DNA of 64,000 nucleotides from Caenorhabditis remanei (GCF_010183535.1 NC_071331.1:15314001-15378000); one strand, 5' to 3'. Counted from the first letter of the stretch, positions 50,348-62,649 are shown. Program-made: numbers and translations. Notes: generated from the sequence alone by a model not told the origin.

Positions 50348-51100
50348 ATGGCCTTCACCAAGCTCATCATCGCTGTCCTTCTTTTGGCAGTCGCCGTTGA
50401 ATCTCGTACCATTACCATCTACAACAAATGCCCATTCACCATTTGGCCAGGAATTCTCGGACCCGGAAATCCAGCTGGAGGAGGTTTCAAACTTGATGGA
50501 GGTCAATCGAGAAACATCGAAGTAGACGATGCATGGACTGCCGGACGTGTTTGGGCCAGAACTGGATGTGATGGAAACTTCAACTGCGAGACTGGATTCT
50601 GCAGAGTAAGAATCAAATGAAAATGTAAAAATGGAAATTACTATTTTGATTTTCAGAACTCTGAACAATGCAACGGAGCGGGAGGAGTTCCACCAGCATC
50701 TCTTGCTGAATTCACACTAAAAGCCTGGGGAGGACAAGATTTCTATGATGTCTCATTGGTTGACGGATACAATCTTCCAGTTCTGATCGACCCACATGGT
50801 GGATCTGGTTGCAAGCGTGCTGGAGGATGTGTGAAGGATATAAATGCTGAATGTCCAGCTGCTCTTGCCGTCAAAGGACACAATGGAAATACTGTCGCCT
50901 GTAAATCTGGATGTCTTGGATACAACACCGACCAAGAATGCTGCCGCGGAGCCTACGGAACTCCAGACAAATGTCATCGTTCGGCCACTGCTCAGATGTT
51001 CAAAGATGCTTGTCCAACTGCATATTCCTATGCTTATGATGATGGATCTTCCACTTTCACATGCCAAGCAACCGCCTCTTACACTGTTCAATTCTGTTAA
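50348..51100 (+). CDS. thn-1: thaumatin-like (PR-5) secreted protein
   Basis: Two exons, 50348-50605 and 50657-51100, giving 702 nt, 233 residues. A signal peptide (MAFTKLIIAVLLLAVAVES) is followed by the thaumatin fold: ITIYNKCPFTIWPGILGPGN, CNGAGGVPPASLAEFTL, FYDVSLVDGYNLPVLI, ECCRGAYGTPDKC and the end STFTCQATASYTVQFC. The many cysteines expected for the family's disulfides are present. The family acts in antimicrobial defence in plants and is pathogen-responsive in C. elegans. The tandem neighbour is almost identical. Which of the two is thn-1 and which thn-2 is assigned only by order. Confidence 0.93.
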
Positions 51101-52023
51101 ACATTCATGATTTTGGCTTTAAATGAATAAATATGTATAAATGCATCTAGTATTTATTGATATATCAGTAAAATTGAAAACAGTGGAAGTTTCAAACTTT
51201 CACTGCCGAAATTTCTGAAGTGTTGGAAATAATGAGGTTTTGAGTTTCGGATTATAAGATAAGTGATCACCAACTTTTCAATTTTGGAGTAAAAACCGGA
51301 TATAACAAAGTCTTGATACACGAAAGTTGTATTAGTATCTTTGGCTTGATTTCAATACAGATTGTTTAAAGTCACAAATATTGTTCATGATTTTCATTTA
51401 AACTAAAACTTAATTCAGTTATAGCCTAAGCATTGGTTAACTGTCTTTAATTTCACAAAACGATTTCTACAAGTTTCAAGATACGGAACTATTGGTTGGG
51501 ATATTCTCTGAGGTTTTTTCAAAGCTCGAACAGGTATATTATTAGTTTTGTTTTTGTCAGAAGGTATCTTGAATTATGTTCATTCGAGTAGCAACCAATC
51601 AAATATTGACACGTCGAATATGGTTCTGCACGTGTAGACCATCAGTCATGAGAACATCATAATTCTTTCAGATGATTATGCGATGTTCTTCGGACATTAC
51701 TCAAATGATCTTGTTCATGATCTTTCCCGGAAAGTTCTATTCGACCTCTTATGAGTTCGTGAATTCTTCTTCTCTCTTACCATAACCCCGCCTTTTATAC
51801 ATTGATCAATCGCCTAAAGCACCCGCCGTTCGATTAATAATTCTCGCGAATTCCGGAGAATCACGGTACATAAAACACTTATGAAATAGTATTTGAAACA
51901 AAGAGATCTGTTAACAAGAAGGTGACCGACAATAAACGTGTTTGGGAGGAATGAAACCAAAAAACGTCAATTCAAAACTGATAAGAATAGGGTATATTGT
52001 GCAAGTTAAGTCGTTCCGAATAG
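51101..52023. promoter_or_regulatory. spacer and promoter of the second thaumatin gene
   Basis: It includes an ACTGATAAGA motif at about 51978-51987, a textbook intestinal GATA-factor site, 37 bp before the TATA box; another AGATAAG lies near 51259. No exon is seen. Confidence 0.5.
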
Positions 52024-52031
52024 TATAAAAG
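52024..52031 (+). promoter_or_regulatory. TATA box of the second thaumatin gene
   Basis: TATAAAAG lies 93 bp before the start codon, the same spacing as in the first copy, although the surrounding sequences differ. Confidence 0.65.
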
Positions 52032-52123
52032 TGCGACAGTTCGACGGAAATGGTATCAGTTTAGTTTCTTCCGCTCACCACTTTTCTCTTTTTCATGATC
52101 TCTGATTTCATTTTATTCCAGTA

Positions 52124-52876
52124 ATGGCCCTCGTCAAGCTCTCAGTTGCCCTCCTTATTCTGACAATTGCTGCGGAATCTCGCAAAATAACCATCTACAA
52201 TAAGTGCCCATTCACCATTTGGCCAGGAATTCTCGGACCCGGAAATCCAGCTGGAGGAGGTTTTAGACTGGATGCAGGTCAATCCCGAGATATTCAAGTA
52301 GACGATGCATGGACTGCTGGACGTGTTTGGGCCCGAACTGGATGTGATGGAAACTTCAACTGCGAGACTGGATTCTGCAGAGTAAGAATAGAATGAAAAT
52401 GTAAAAATGGAAATTACTATTTTGATTTTCAGAACTCTGAACAATGCAACGGAGCCGGAGGAGTTCCACCAGCATCTCTTGCTGAATTCACACTAAAAGC
52501 CTGGGGAGGACAAGATTTCTATGATGTCTCTTTGGTCGATGGATACAATCTCCCAGTTCTGATTGACCCATATGGTGGATCTGGCTGCAAGCGTGCTGGA
52601 GGATGTGTGAAGGATATTAATGCTGAATGTCCAGCTGCTCTTGCCGTCAAAGGACACAATGGAAATACTGTCGCCTGTAAATCTGGATGTCTTGGATACA
52701 ACACCGACCAAGAATGTTGCCGCGGAGCCTACGGAACTCCAGACAAATGTCATCGTTCGGCCACTGCACAGATGTTCAAAGATGCTTGTCCAACTGCTTA
52801 TTCCTATGCTTATGATGATGGATCTTCCACTTTCACATGCCAAGCAACCGCCACCTACGTTGTTCAGTTCTGTTAA
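52124..52876 (+). CDS. thn-2: thaumatin-like (PR-5) secreted protein, tandem copy
   Basis: Two exons, 52124-52381 and 52433-52876, again 233 residues. The signal peptide (MALVKLSVALLILTIAAES) differs from the neighbour's. From the mature N-terminus on, the two proteins differ at only a few positions, and even the 51-bp introns are almost the same. It probably encodes a secreted antimicrobial or digestive protein of intestine or epidermis. The upstream GATA site suggests intestinal expression. Confidence 0.93.
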
Positions 52877-53010
52877 ACTAAGAATGTATGTCCATTGTGT
52901 AATAATAATTGAGTTTGTATAAATGTATTGATTCTTTAATACAGTGTTTATGTGATTTTATCAAAGTGTGAAGGTCGGCGGAAGGGTTTTATTTAACAGT
53001 TGAAAGCCTA
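52877..53010. other. 3' region of the second thaumatin gene
   Basis: A short convergent spacer; no gene is seen. Confidence 0.4.
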
Positions 53011-53295
53011 TCATCGGAAGTATTCGAGTATCGTAAACACCTCGAGAATTCGATCATTTTCCACACCCTCGGCACGAAAACACAGTACCGACCCTTTCTG
53101 TTTCGCTATAAATTCGTTTGTTTCTCTTCTAAAATTGATTTCTTCGAAAAGTTTCATAACTTGAAGTGTTTGCCCGAAACACATGATGAAACTCATCAAG
53201 ACTCTTTTTGTTTCATTTCCGGTCATCTCGTGATATAACTTTCGATTTCTCTTTTCATCATAATCTGAAATTTTGAAACAAATACAGTACTTCAT
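53011..53295 (-). CDS. small hypothetical protein
   Basis: A 94-codon frame starting MKYCICFKISDYDEKRNRKL, mostly charged, not recognised. It starts 96 bp downstream of the stop of the secreted acidic protein on the same strand, the usual distance for the second gene of a Caenorhabditis operon. A TTTCAG within the frame may instead be a splice acceptor, with the real start in an exon that I could not place. Weakly supported. Confidence 0.35.
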   Translation of the reverse strand: MKYCICFKISDYDEKRNRKLYHEMTGNETKRVLMSFIMCFGQTLQVMKLFEEINFRRETNEFIAKQKGSVLCFRAEGVENDRILEVFTILEYFR

Positions 53296-53391
53296 TATAA
53301 ACAAGGCTCAAGTTCACTTATCAACACAGTTTATTTCAGTTTTCATTATCAATCAAAAGAAAAAGAAATTTTGATTAGAAAAGTTCAAAAC

Positions 53392-54042
53392 TCAACGAAA
53401 CATTTCTGCTTTGAGCATGAGAGCGAAGAAACAAATTGGAAAAGCAGCGAGAACGATGAGACGATCCCAGACATCAACTGGACGAGGATATGGATAGAAT
53501 GGATTTCCACTGACCGTACCATGAGATCCCTCATGTCCTTGCGGTGATCCTCCGTTATCATTCTCAGAATCCTCTTCTGGAGTTTCAGTGGTCTCGGCAG
53601 GCGCACTAGTTGCAGAGCTATCGGATTTTCCTCCGGATCCGCCATTTCCAAATACTTCATTCCAAAAGCTGGATGGCCCAGGAGTGAATAATCCACCCAG
53701 TGGTTCGACAGTTGTCTTCTCGGAATTATCGACTTCTCCTGGTTTCTTCGTTGGTTCAGTTCCAACAAAAGCCGCATCAATGTCCCACGTATTCAGTTTT
53801 GAGTCTTCATCATCGTCATAGTTAGCCTCTTCGTGCTTGTCCTTATTCTTATCTTCTTTCTTATTCTTTTCCTTCTCTTTATTTTTTCCAGAATCCTCTT
53901 CAGTCTTCCCATCTTCTGGATCGTCTCCCGAGTGATCTTCTTTGCTTGAATGATCGTCGTCAGATGATTCCGAGCTGTGGTCAGCCAATGATAACATAAC
54001 AAGTGATAGAAAGATCAAAATGAGCGCAAGTTTCGATCTCAT
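53392..54042 (-). CDS. secreted or membrane-anchored acidic low-complexity protein
   Basis: One exon, 216 residues. It starts with a clean signal peptide (MRSKLALILIFLSLVMLSLA). Residues 20-90 alternate Asp/Glu/Ser/Lys, including an EKEKNKKEDKNKDKH stretch. The middle is Gly/Ser/Thr/Pro-rich, and the C-terminus has a hydrophobic helix (WDRLIVLAAFPICFFALML) ending six residues from the stop. This suggests either a tail-anchored form or a GPI-attachment signal. A TTTACAG acceptor directly abuts the ATG, a strong sign of trans-splicing. No family is recognised. Confidence 0.75.
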   Translation of the reverse strand: MRSKLALILIFLSLVMLSLADHSSESSDDDHSSKEDHSGDDPEDGKTEEDSGKNKEKEKNKKEDKNKDKHEEANYDDDEDSKLNTWDIDAAFVGTEPTKKPGEVDNSEKTTVEPLGGLFTPGPSSFWNEVFGNGGSGGKSDSSATSAPAETTETPEEDSENDNGGSPQGHEGSHGTVSGNPFYPYPRPVDVWDRLIVLAAFPICFFALMLKAEMFR

Positions 54043-54875
54043 CTGTAAATAAACAATATGAAGACGAGTTTCTATAATAAAAAGAAAATGCATTTTATTG
54101 ACAAAAAAGAGCCGAATAAAAATACGAAAGGAGCGGCAAACATCAGTGTCAGAAGCCGGAAACACAGCAATTTCCCTCGGTAGCCATGGAGCCGAAGCTA
54201 AAATATTGGGCGGAGCGAAACAAAAATTATTTGGTCAGGTTTGTAGAGATCAATTTTCATGGATTTCCGATGGATAAGAGACACACAAAGCACAAAAGAT
54301 GAAACTAGTGAAACTTCCAAGTCAGAATGATTACGATAGCCGTGAAATCCTCAAAGTCAACCATCATGAATCAATTGGTTACTAAATTGTTGGGAGAAGA
54401 GAAAAAAAATCAGATTTGTGCGTCGTAAACAAAACCAAGGAGAGAGACATGAATAATTCTTAATATAACTTTATGACAAACAAGAGGAACTCAATTTGAG
54501 AAGATATCTCGAAACTGAAAATGGGAAAAACTGAAAATAATTTTACCAAAAGTTCAAGTAAGCTCTTCATATGATTCCCACACATTTTCTAGACTCTCTT
54601 CCTCTTCGATCACACGATATCTGCTCTTTGGTGCGAAAAGTCTAAATTCTTGGCGTTGTCAGAGCAACCTTTCATTTCATCATGAACATTCCCATTGGTG
54701 GGAATTTAATTCGGAAAAAATTGTATTAATTTTTCCTGGATTTTCAGATTTATACTTGGATAAATAGCGGGCAGGGGGAATAAGAAGACACCGGAAGGGA
54801 TGTTTCAATGGTTCCAGATATCAGAACAACGGCAAAAAATTGATGGAAGAATAAGATTTTATTCGAATACAGTAA
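54043..54875. other. intergenic
   Basis: 0.83 kb between two minus-strand genes. It carries the promoter of the acidic-protein gene and the 3' end of the Ig-domain gene. No exon is seen. Confidence 0.5.
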
Positions 54876-57034
54876 TCACTTTTTCTTTTTCGCTGGTTTC
54901 GCAACCGCCTTATTTTTTGTATTTTTATTGGGTCCTTTTCCAGTTCCTTTCGTGTTCGAACCTTTCGATCCCTTCCTATTTTTCTTCCCTTTTCCGGTAT
55001 TCTTCTTCTTATTCTTTTTTGTATTTTTGTTTCCTTTCGTTGCTTTTTTCTTCTTCCCTTTTCCTTTCGAAGCTTTGCCTGTTGCTGTTGAGCCTTTTGA
55101 AGTTGTATCCGTTTCCACGTCATCGTCATCTTCATCAGAATCGCCTCCTTGCTCTTCTTTTCCATCCTTAACATCTTCTTCTTCTACAGTTTTTGTAACT
55201 GTAGTTCCAACATCAGTGTCATTCGTTTTATTTGTTGTTGTGGCTGTTGTATTCGTAGTTATTACATTCGTATCAGAAGATCCTTTCGTTGCTGTCCCTT
55301 CTTCAGTCGTAACAACTCCTTCTGTTATCGTACCGGTAGATGCGGTAGGACTGAAATAGTCCGGCTTTACAGAAATATGAGAAGAATGTATAAATAAGAT
55401 AAAAATTACTTGGTTGAGTCCGCTTCCGTTTTTTTCTTTTTCAGATTCTCTCTCTTTGGGTTTTGGAGCAATATCATGATGGCCGACCGATTACTTTTCG
55501 CCTTGTTTTCAAGAAGTTGTCTCTCATCGACGACGTTTTGTTGCTCTATTATTTTAGCAACTTTTTCCTAAAAAACTCATTTTGTTTCCAAGAATATTTA
55601 GGTCAGAAACTTTTGCCATCTGATCGGTTTTGAAAACATTTTCAGAGAGAAACTCCTCCATTCGATCGACTTCTACATCTTTTATCTCCTGATTACGATT
55701 TCCAAGAAGACATCCCAACGAAATGGTAACAATTGAAAAGACTGCACAAACGAACAAATAATTCATGAGCCCTTTGATAAGAACATTCTGGAAGCTCGGC
55801 TTAAATGAAAACTATAATGATACACTTACTGAAACTGAAACAACGTTCACAGTTACAGACGCTCTGAGCTGTCCATTAGACAAACATTCGAAATGTCCAC
55901 TGTCACCTACTCCAATCGGCCAAATGCCTACAAATAAGATGTATTCCAAAACTAAAATGTATATGTATCTGACCCAGTTTTCCATCCGTCGAAACAGAAA
56001 CTCTCCAATCGAACCAGCTGGGTTGTATTCTTTTCCCGTTAACAAACCACTCAATGAACTCAATCTGAACGTTTCAATATCAAAAATATAATAGGTTAAA
56101 CGGAAACTTCTTCATTCTTTTTTCTATTCCTTTTTCGGTTCTCTTCATCACATTTGAATGTAACCATAGAACCATCGATCAAATCTAAATCTGGGAAGCT
56201 TGTCGGAGTCCAATCAATATCTTGCATCTTGTTATTCCCTTGAAATACTATTTTCACAATTATTCCTCAGGGAAACTGCTCACCAACAATTGCTCGAACA
56301 ACCGTCTCTTTATTATTATGGGAAAATATACTTTTATCTTCTTTTATAATAGGTTTCCTTTTTCGTTTGAAAAATAAACTTTTCGGTTCCTTCGTAGTAG
56401 TCGTTCTGAAGTATTGATGATCCTATTTATTCAGCCAATTTCACTCACGTTTTTTCAATTTTAGGCTCAAATGGGCATCTCCCCTGAGATATTTTTACTT
56501 CTAGATCTGCTCTGGATATGAATTCACAGTCAACGTCATATTTCAACCACTTTCGGAACTTTGCCATTTTAATAGATCTGCTTCGTATTTCCAGGTCCTG
56601 TGTAGAAACTTTGGTTATCTTTTGGTTTTTCTAGATTCTGTGCAACATAAACTGGCACTCGATATTAACGAACACCATCGCTTCTTCAGAACCAGCGATT
56701 ATTTCTGTTCCTGATTTCATTCAAACATATTATACTCAAAAACTAGATATTCGTGTTTCTCCAGTTGTCTAACTTTTTTTTGAAAATTCTTCCTAATTTT
56801 CGGCTATAACGTGTTTTAATGAAAATAATTGGTACCAAAAAAAATCATCATGGCAATACCCATGCGTACCGTAATATTAGAAGCACTTTTCTCGAGTTCA
56901 GGATCATCAGGGTCAAGCAGAACAAATTTTCTTCCATGAACAGCAATGAAACAATAAGCAAGAAAGAATAATGACCACATCTTCGTAAGTAAAACTACGA
57001 ATGTTTGTTTTGAAGCTAGACGGAACGTTTCCAT
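54876..57034 (-). CDS. oig-7: single-Ig-domain transmembrane protein with Lys-rich tail (oig-7 candidate)
   Basis: Pieced together from: 57034-56860, 56710 to about 56676 or 56670, 56597-56449, 56405-56284, 56238-56108, 56064-55974, 55927-55830, 55787-55611, 55567-55410 and 55350-54876; about 537 residues. Order: signal peptide (from Met19, MWSLFFLAYCFIAVHG), a 150-residue basic linker, one I-set Ig domain (GSMVTFKC, FIEWFVNGKRI, WRVSVSTDGKL, GVGDSGHFECLSNGQ), a transmembrane helix (MNYLFVCAVFSIVTISLGCL), then a tail that is Thr-rich, acidic and finally about 80 residues of Lys/Gly/Asn/Thr. All junctions keep frame with introns of 42-82 bp; the end of exon 2 is uncertain. The symbol rests on its place beside rps-23 and its single Ig domain. 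Confidence 0.75.
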
Positions 57035-57183
57035 CTACACGCTCAAACTCCACGTTGATAGTTCAATTAAAATCTCGTGTCGCCGATGTATTAGATGTAA
57101 TGTAATTTCATATGATGTGATGAGAATAAATCATTTGGGTTAACCCCAACAACTTTATGTCGAAAAACAAGAACAACAAACAT

Positions 57184-57894
<711 letters not shown>

Positions 57895-58370
57895 ATTACC
57901 TGAAAATCAGAAATCTTGATATAAAATAATTAAAACGGACAAAAAATCAACGACAATCAAAAATTCAAAATTCACAGATTAAGAGTAGTGAAATAGATCA
58001 AATAATGACGGAATAGATCAAATAACGACGGAATTATTCATTTACAGCCTGCAAACGCTAAAAATATCAAAAAAGCTTGAATTTAGTTGAAAAAAGTCAA
58101 AGAAAGTTTTTAGGATTCAAGCAAAAATGAGAATATTTTCTGCAGAGACGGACACAGCCGAAACAAGTGCCACCGTATCACCTGCACATCTAACTCAAGG
58201 CCCTGGTGGCCGCGGACGAGAAAACTCTAGTTATGTGGAAATTTTCTGTGTAATCGACGTCAAAGAAGTGAAAATTTCAATTTTTGATAAAACTTTTGAA
58301 ATAGGTTGATAAATCTTATGTATGTAATCGATAAATAGTAAACTATCAGAAAGAAATCAGTCGTTTCAGA
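57895..58370. promoter_or_regulatory. bidirectional promoter, rps-23 / dpm-3
   Basis: 476 bp separate the two diverging start codons. It includes a near-repeat of TAGATCAAATAA(T/C)GACGGAAT at about 57991-58033. A TTTCAG acceptor lies 2 bp before the dpm-3 ATG. Confidence 0.5.
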
Positions 58371-58826
58371 ATGGCATCTCAATTGGTAATCTACTCAGCG
58401 CATGTTATTCTTCTTGTTTTAGTGTGGCTTCTCGCATACACGGAGGTTGTTCCCATATTGTCATATCTTCCTGAATGTGCACATAATTTGGTTTACTACG
58501 TAAGTCGGGTTACTCAACATTTTAAAAAACAAAGTTTGAATTTCAGGCGCCCTTACTTGCAGTATTCTTCCTAGCAGTAAGTTTTTCAATTTTTCGGTCC
58601 CTCTTCTTAAATCTAAGATGGCATTTCAAGCTAATGCTCTTTTTTTCTTTCCGCACATTATGGGATATGAATGAAAAAAAAAAAGTTGGCTTTTTAGATT
58701 TATGCCGCGTTCAACGTCATCTACGGAGTTGCCACATTCAACGATTGCGCTGAAGCCAAATCAGAGCTGTTAAGTGAAATTAAGGAAGCGAGAGAAGAGC
58801 TGAAAAGAAAAAGAATAATTGAATGA
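58371..58826 (+). CDS. dpm-3: dolichol-phosphate mannosyltransferase subunit 3
   Basis: A small ER membrane subunit that stabilises the DPM synthase making dolichol-phosphate-mannose for N-glycans and GPI anchors. Three exons: 58371-58499, 58547-58576 and 58698-58826, giving 288 nt, 95 residues. Two membrane helices (VIYSAHVILLVLVWLLAYTE and LLAVFFLAIYAAFNVIYGVA) are followed by the family's cytosolic coiled coil containing FNDCAEAKSELLSEIKEARE. The 30-bp middle exon is unusually small but in frame. Confidence 0.95.
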
Positions 58827-59251
58827 GCTCGGAGTAATATTACATTGTTTATGGGTTTCTTGTGATACTTGCTTTATGTAGAATTGTGGTTTAATATATA
58901 ATAAGACATGTTTTGTTCTGAAAAATCACAAAGGAAAGACAACAGTGAGCTTTATGAGAATGCACGAAAGACTAGCGAAGAAAATTTGAAACAAGCAATA
59001 GTTCATATGATAAAATTAATAAGTTACGGGAAGTTGTTAGCATAAAATAAAGAAAACAACAGGAAATTGATAAAGCACTGCTTTCAGGGTTTTGATACCC
59101 CGTTTTTCAAGAGGAATGAGCTGACAAGGTTCTAAATACTGAGAGTGTTAGAAAGACGGAGAGAGAAAAAGAAAGTAATGGGAAAGGAACCGGTAAGAAA
59201 TGGCGGAAATTACACAGTGAAACGGGGCAAAATGAATAGTGACTTTATAAA
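58827..59251. other. convergent spacer, dpm-3 / acs-20
   Basis: 425 bp with the 3' ends of two convergent genes; no gene is seen. Confidence 0.5.
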
Positions 59252-62200
59252 TTAAAATGGATAACTGCCTAGCGACACTTTACACCTCAAGTCGTTGTCG
59301 AACGGTACGAATATACGGTTTTCAGAGTTGAAGATGTAGATGGAATCAGATGGAATATCCGTGATTCCAATACGCTGCAGATTTGTTTTGACCAGTTTGA
59401 ATGTTCCTGAAAAAATACAACTGAGTAATCATCACTGAAGTAGCCACTAATATCTCACCTGTTTTTTCAACATCTTGACAAATTCGAATGAATTGTGGAA
59501 TCGCGTAACTCGTAAGAGATGATGAAAGTCTTGCGCCTACTCTTTGAACGAATTCACTCTCATTTTCTTCTTTCGAAACTGCTCGTACCACTGAAGCCAT
59601 TCCAACTCTTCCTTCGCGTTTCGGCACTTCAACTCCATAAACTGTTGCATCTGACAATCCAGTGATTGGATGAAGAATGGCCTCAACTTCCGTAGTCGAT
59701 ACGTTCTCTCCCTTCCAACGGAAAGTATCACCAGTACGATCTTTGAAGTAAACATATCCCAATCGATCCCAATGGAGAAGATCTCCAGTGAGGAAACAAC
59801 TATCTCCTTTAGCAAAAACATCTCGAATAATCTTCTTATTTGTCTCTTTCTTATTCAAATATCCCTCAAACTGAAGCAGTGGGTTATTCTTTCTGATAGT
59901 AGAAACCATTGCACCAGATTCTCCAGGATTACATGCAATACACAATCCATCTGCAGTTCGGATAGCTTCTCCGGTTACATCGTCAACTTTAATCAATCTA
60001 ACCGGATGCATTTTCTTTGTCAATGGAGAAATCGGCAAGAATCCACAAGCCCCTACGTGACCATCAATGTTAACTGAAAACCCAAAAAACTAGATTTTCA
60101 GACTAAAATTCTAGGTTACCAAGAGAAGATGTTCCTTCTGTAGATCCATATAATTCTCCGATTCGAACGCGGAAACGATCGACAAATGGTTGCCAGATTT
60201 CAGCACGAAGACCATTTCCAACCAAAAGTCGCATTCCTGAAAAAATCAAACATTTTCAAAATAATTATTGTTGCGATAGCACTCACTATGAACGGATTCC
60301 TCTTTAACAACAGGTTGAGCGAGAAGATACCGACAAATCTCTCCGATGTATTGCGAAACAGTACAGTCGTATTTGACACAGTCTCTCCAAAAGTTGCTGG
60401 CTGAGAACTTCTTTCTGATGACACAAGATGATCCTCCTAAAAGAGCTTGTCCAACTCCGAGGATTCCAGCAGCTGTATGATAGATAGGCATGGAAACATA
60501 CATTCGATCAGATGACCGAATTCCGAATGACTTGGCTGCTCCGACAGCAATCGAGTAGTATCTGAAGTGCTTCATTACGGCAGCCTTTGGCATTCCCGTT
60601 GTTCCACTTGTATAGATAAAACAAAGAACACCTGAAAAATCAAGATTTTAGATTTGGTATTTCAAATAAAAAATAATACTTTTGAAGTCAACTGTATCTA
60701 ATGTCTTTGGTTCGGATATCGCTTGAGCATCCAGCTTTTTCTGAAGATTCTTGAAACCAGAATTCTTCTTTGGTTCTCCAACTGAATAAACATCAATACC
60801 ATCTACTTTGAATAACTTCTGATCGATGGCATCAATTAACACTGAAAATGTATTTCAGTTCTCAAAATGAAAAGTGTGAAACTCACTGTTCTGCAGTGTG
60901 ACACTTGTAATAATAGCTTTCGTTTTACTGGCAGTTATACAATGAACAAGTTGTTCTCTTTTCAAATTCGAATTGATCCATGCAGTAACTACTCCGATCT
61001 TTGCAAGACCCATCCAGGCAGCAACGAATTCTACTGAATTCTCCATGTAAAGAGCGACGACATCTCCGGATCGGTAACCGAGTCCCTGAAAGAGAGTAGT
61101 TTGAATTTCACATATGAAACATGAATTGAATCCCGAAATCTACCTGGAAATAGTTAGCATATCTGTTACAATGAGCATTGAACTCCTCAAAAGTTTCAGT
61201 TGTTTCTTTCTCAATGTCAATCATTGCTGGTTTGTTTGGATACCTGAAATTGTGTTTTTATTCATCTATCAAGCTTTGTAGGTCATTGCCTACTTTCTAA
61301 CAATATCCAAAAATAACTCATGAATTCCTTTATTTTTGTGCAACCTCAGCCACAGGTCGATTTTCACATCAATAATCAATGCCAATCCTCTGAAAACAAT
61401 AATAAATTCAGTTCCAAACATTCAATTGATTCCACTTACGTCAAATCTCTATTAAGTGTCAGATAACTTCTATAAATAAAATCTCCATGAACAACCGTAA
61501 TATATACAAGAAGGACTCCAGCAAGAACCAAACCAATTGGAAGATATTGATCAATTGCAGCAACTGTTAATAGCATTACTGTCACTAGTTCTTCTAGTTT
61601 CATTTTGGGAAGCAACCTGCAATACTCAATCTACTTGGTTGAATTACAGATGGTATTTCCTTCTTTTTTGTATATAATTACCCGTCATTTTTCAATCGAT
61701 AGTTGTTCTCTAACTCAGCTTTTTTCTCAATTCGAAAGCCAAACAGTTCTAGAATGCGTAATACATCGACGTCACGTTATGATTCGCCTTATGCCAAATC
61801 CATTCGGATGGTCATCGGACGACGACGACGGAAACAGGTCCATACAGAGACGCAGAGAGAAAAAGAGGGACAAGTTTCTACGGAATAAAGGTGTCATTTA
61901 CGGTAAAACGAAGGGCTTTGGAATCGGAGAAAGTTGCAGACGAAGGACGAATTGGAATGGCACAAATCTTAGGTATTTATGGGATTTGGTGAATCGGAAC
62001 AGTTTGAATTCAAACAATGACACCATTCTTTATGAAATTTTTGTTTCTATCCTCATTATGAAAGCCCGATAAGACCACAAGTCATGGTTTCAGGTTTCTG
62101 CAAGCATAGATCAATTTGTGACACTTTTGTTCGGTATGCGATTTCAATCATACCAAACAAGATTCATCTCTTGTTTTTCATTACAAACACCTATTTGAGA

Positions 62201-62649
62201 TGCTTTTTCGAACATCTTTCTTCGAATTTTGGAGAGTTTATAAAGTTTAGGCCAGCATTTTTATGGTATGGAAGTTTTGTTTAACTATAAAATATAGAGT
62301 AACTCATAGTTGAACTATTAGAAAATATTATTTCTTGAATCCGATTTCACAAGGATTCGAACTGATTCTCATCTGAATCATTGTAGCCTAGAATCCTCAA
62401 TTTTGTGATGTTTTCCTTTGATTCTTTCCGAAAAACCACTTCATTCTCTAGATGGCATTATTCTGTTGTTTGATCCTTTATCTCTTATGGTCAAAGTACG
62501 AAATGGGATTGAAATTGTCAATTGAGATGCTTTGTAGTGTGTATTATTCAGATATCTTACCTAGCTGGTTTTTCAAGAACATCTGTGGCAAGAGGTTTTG
62601 GTTGACGCCAGTTCGTCGTTGAAGTTGAGCAATTCGCTCGATCCGTCAT
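59252..62649 (-). CDS. acs-20: FATP-type very-long-chain acyl-CoA synthetase
   Basis: Activates long and very long fatty acids to CoA thioesters at membranes; in C. elegans it serves cuticle barrier lipids. Exons: 62649-62561 (upstream), 61616-61440, 61389-61294, 61243-61144, 61085-60887, 60841-60680, 60631-60287, 60236-60120, 60073-59459 and 59406-59252. From the Met at 61603 the protein has 650 residues; with the upstream exon (MTDRANCSTSTTNWRQPKPL) 684, both in frame. Features: N-terminal membrane helix, GYRSGDVVALYMENSVEFVA, AMP-binding motif YTSGTTGMPKAAVM, LYGSTEGT, TGDLLHWDRLGYVYFKDRTG, FRWKGENVSTTEVE and the FATP C-terminus with TFKLVK. It sits convergent to dpm-3. Confidence 0.95.

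Noticed and set aside
54928..55359. Phe/Val-rich plus-strand frame
   Set aside because: Complement of the Lys/Thr-rich exon of the Ig-domain gene.
55770..55829. Separate short gene starting at MNYLFVCAVF with its own signal peptide
   Set aside because: The frame runs upstream through a 42-bp intron into the Ig domain; the hydrophobic stretch is better read as that protein's membrane helix.
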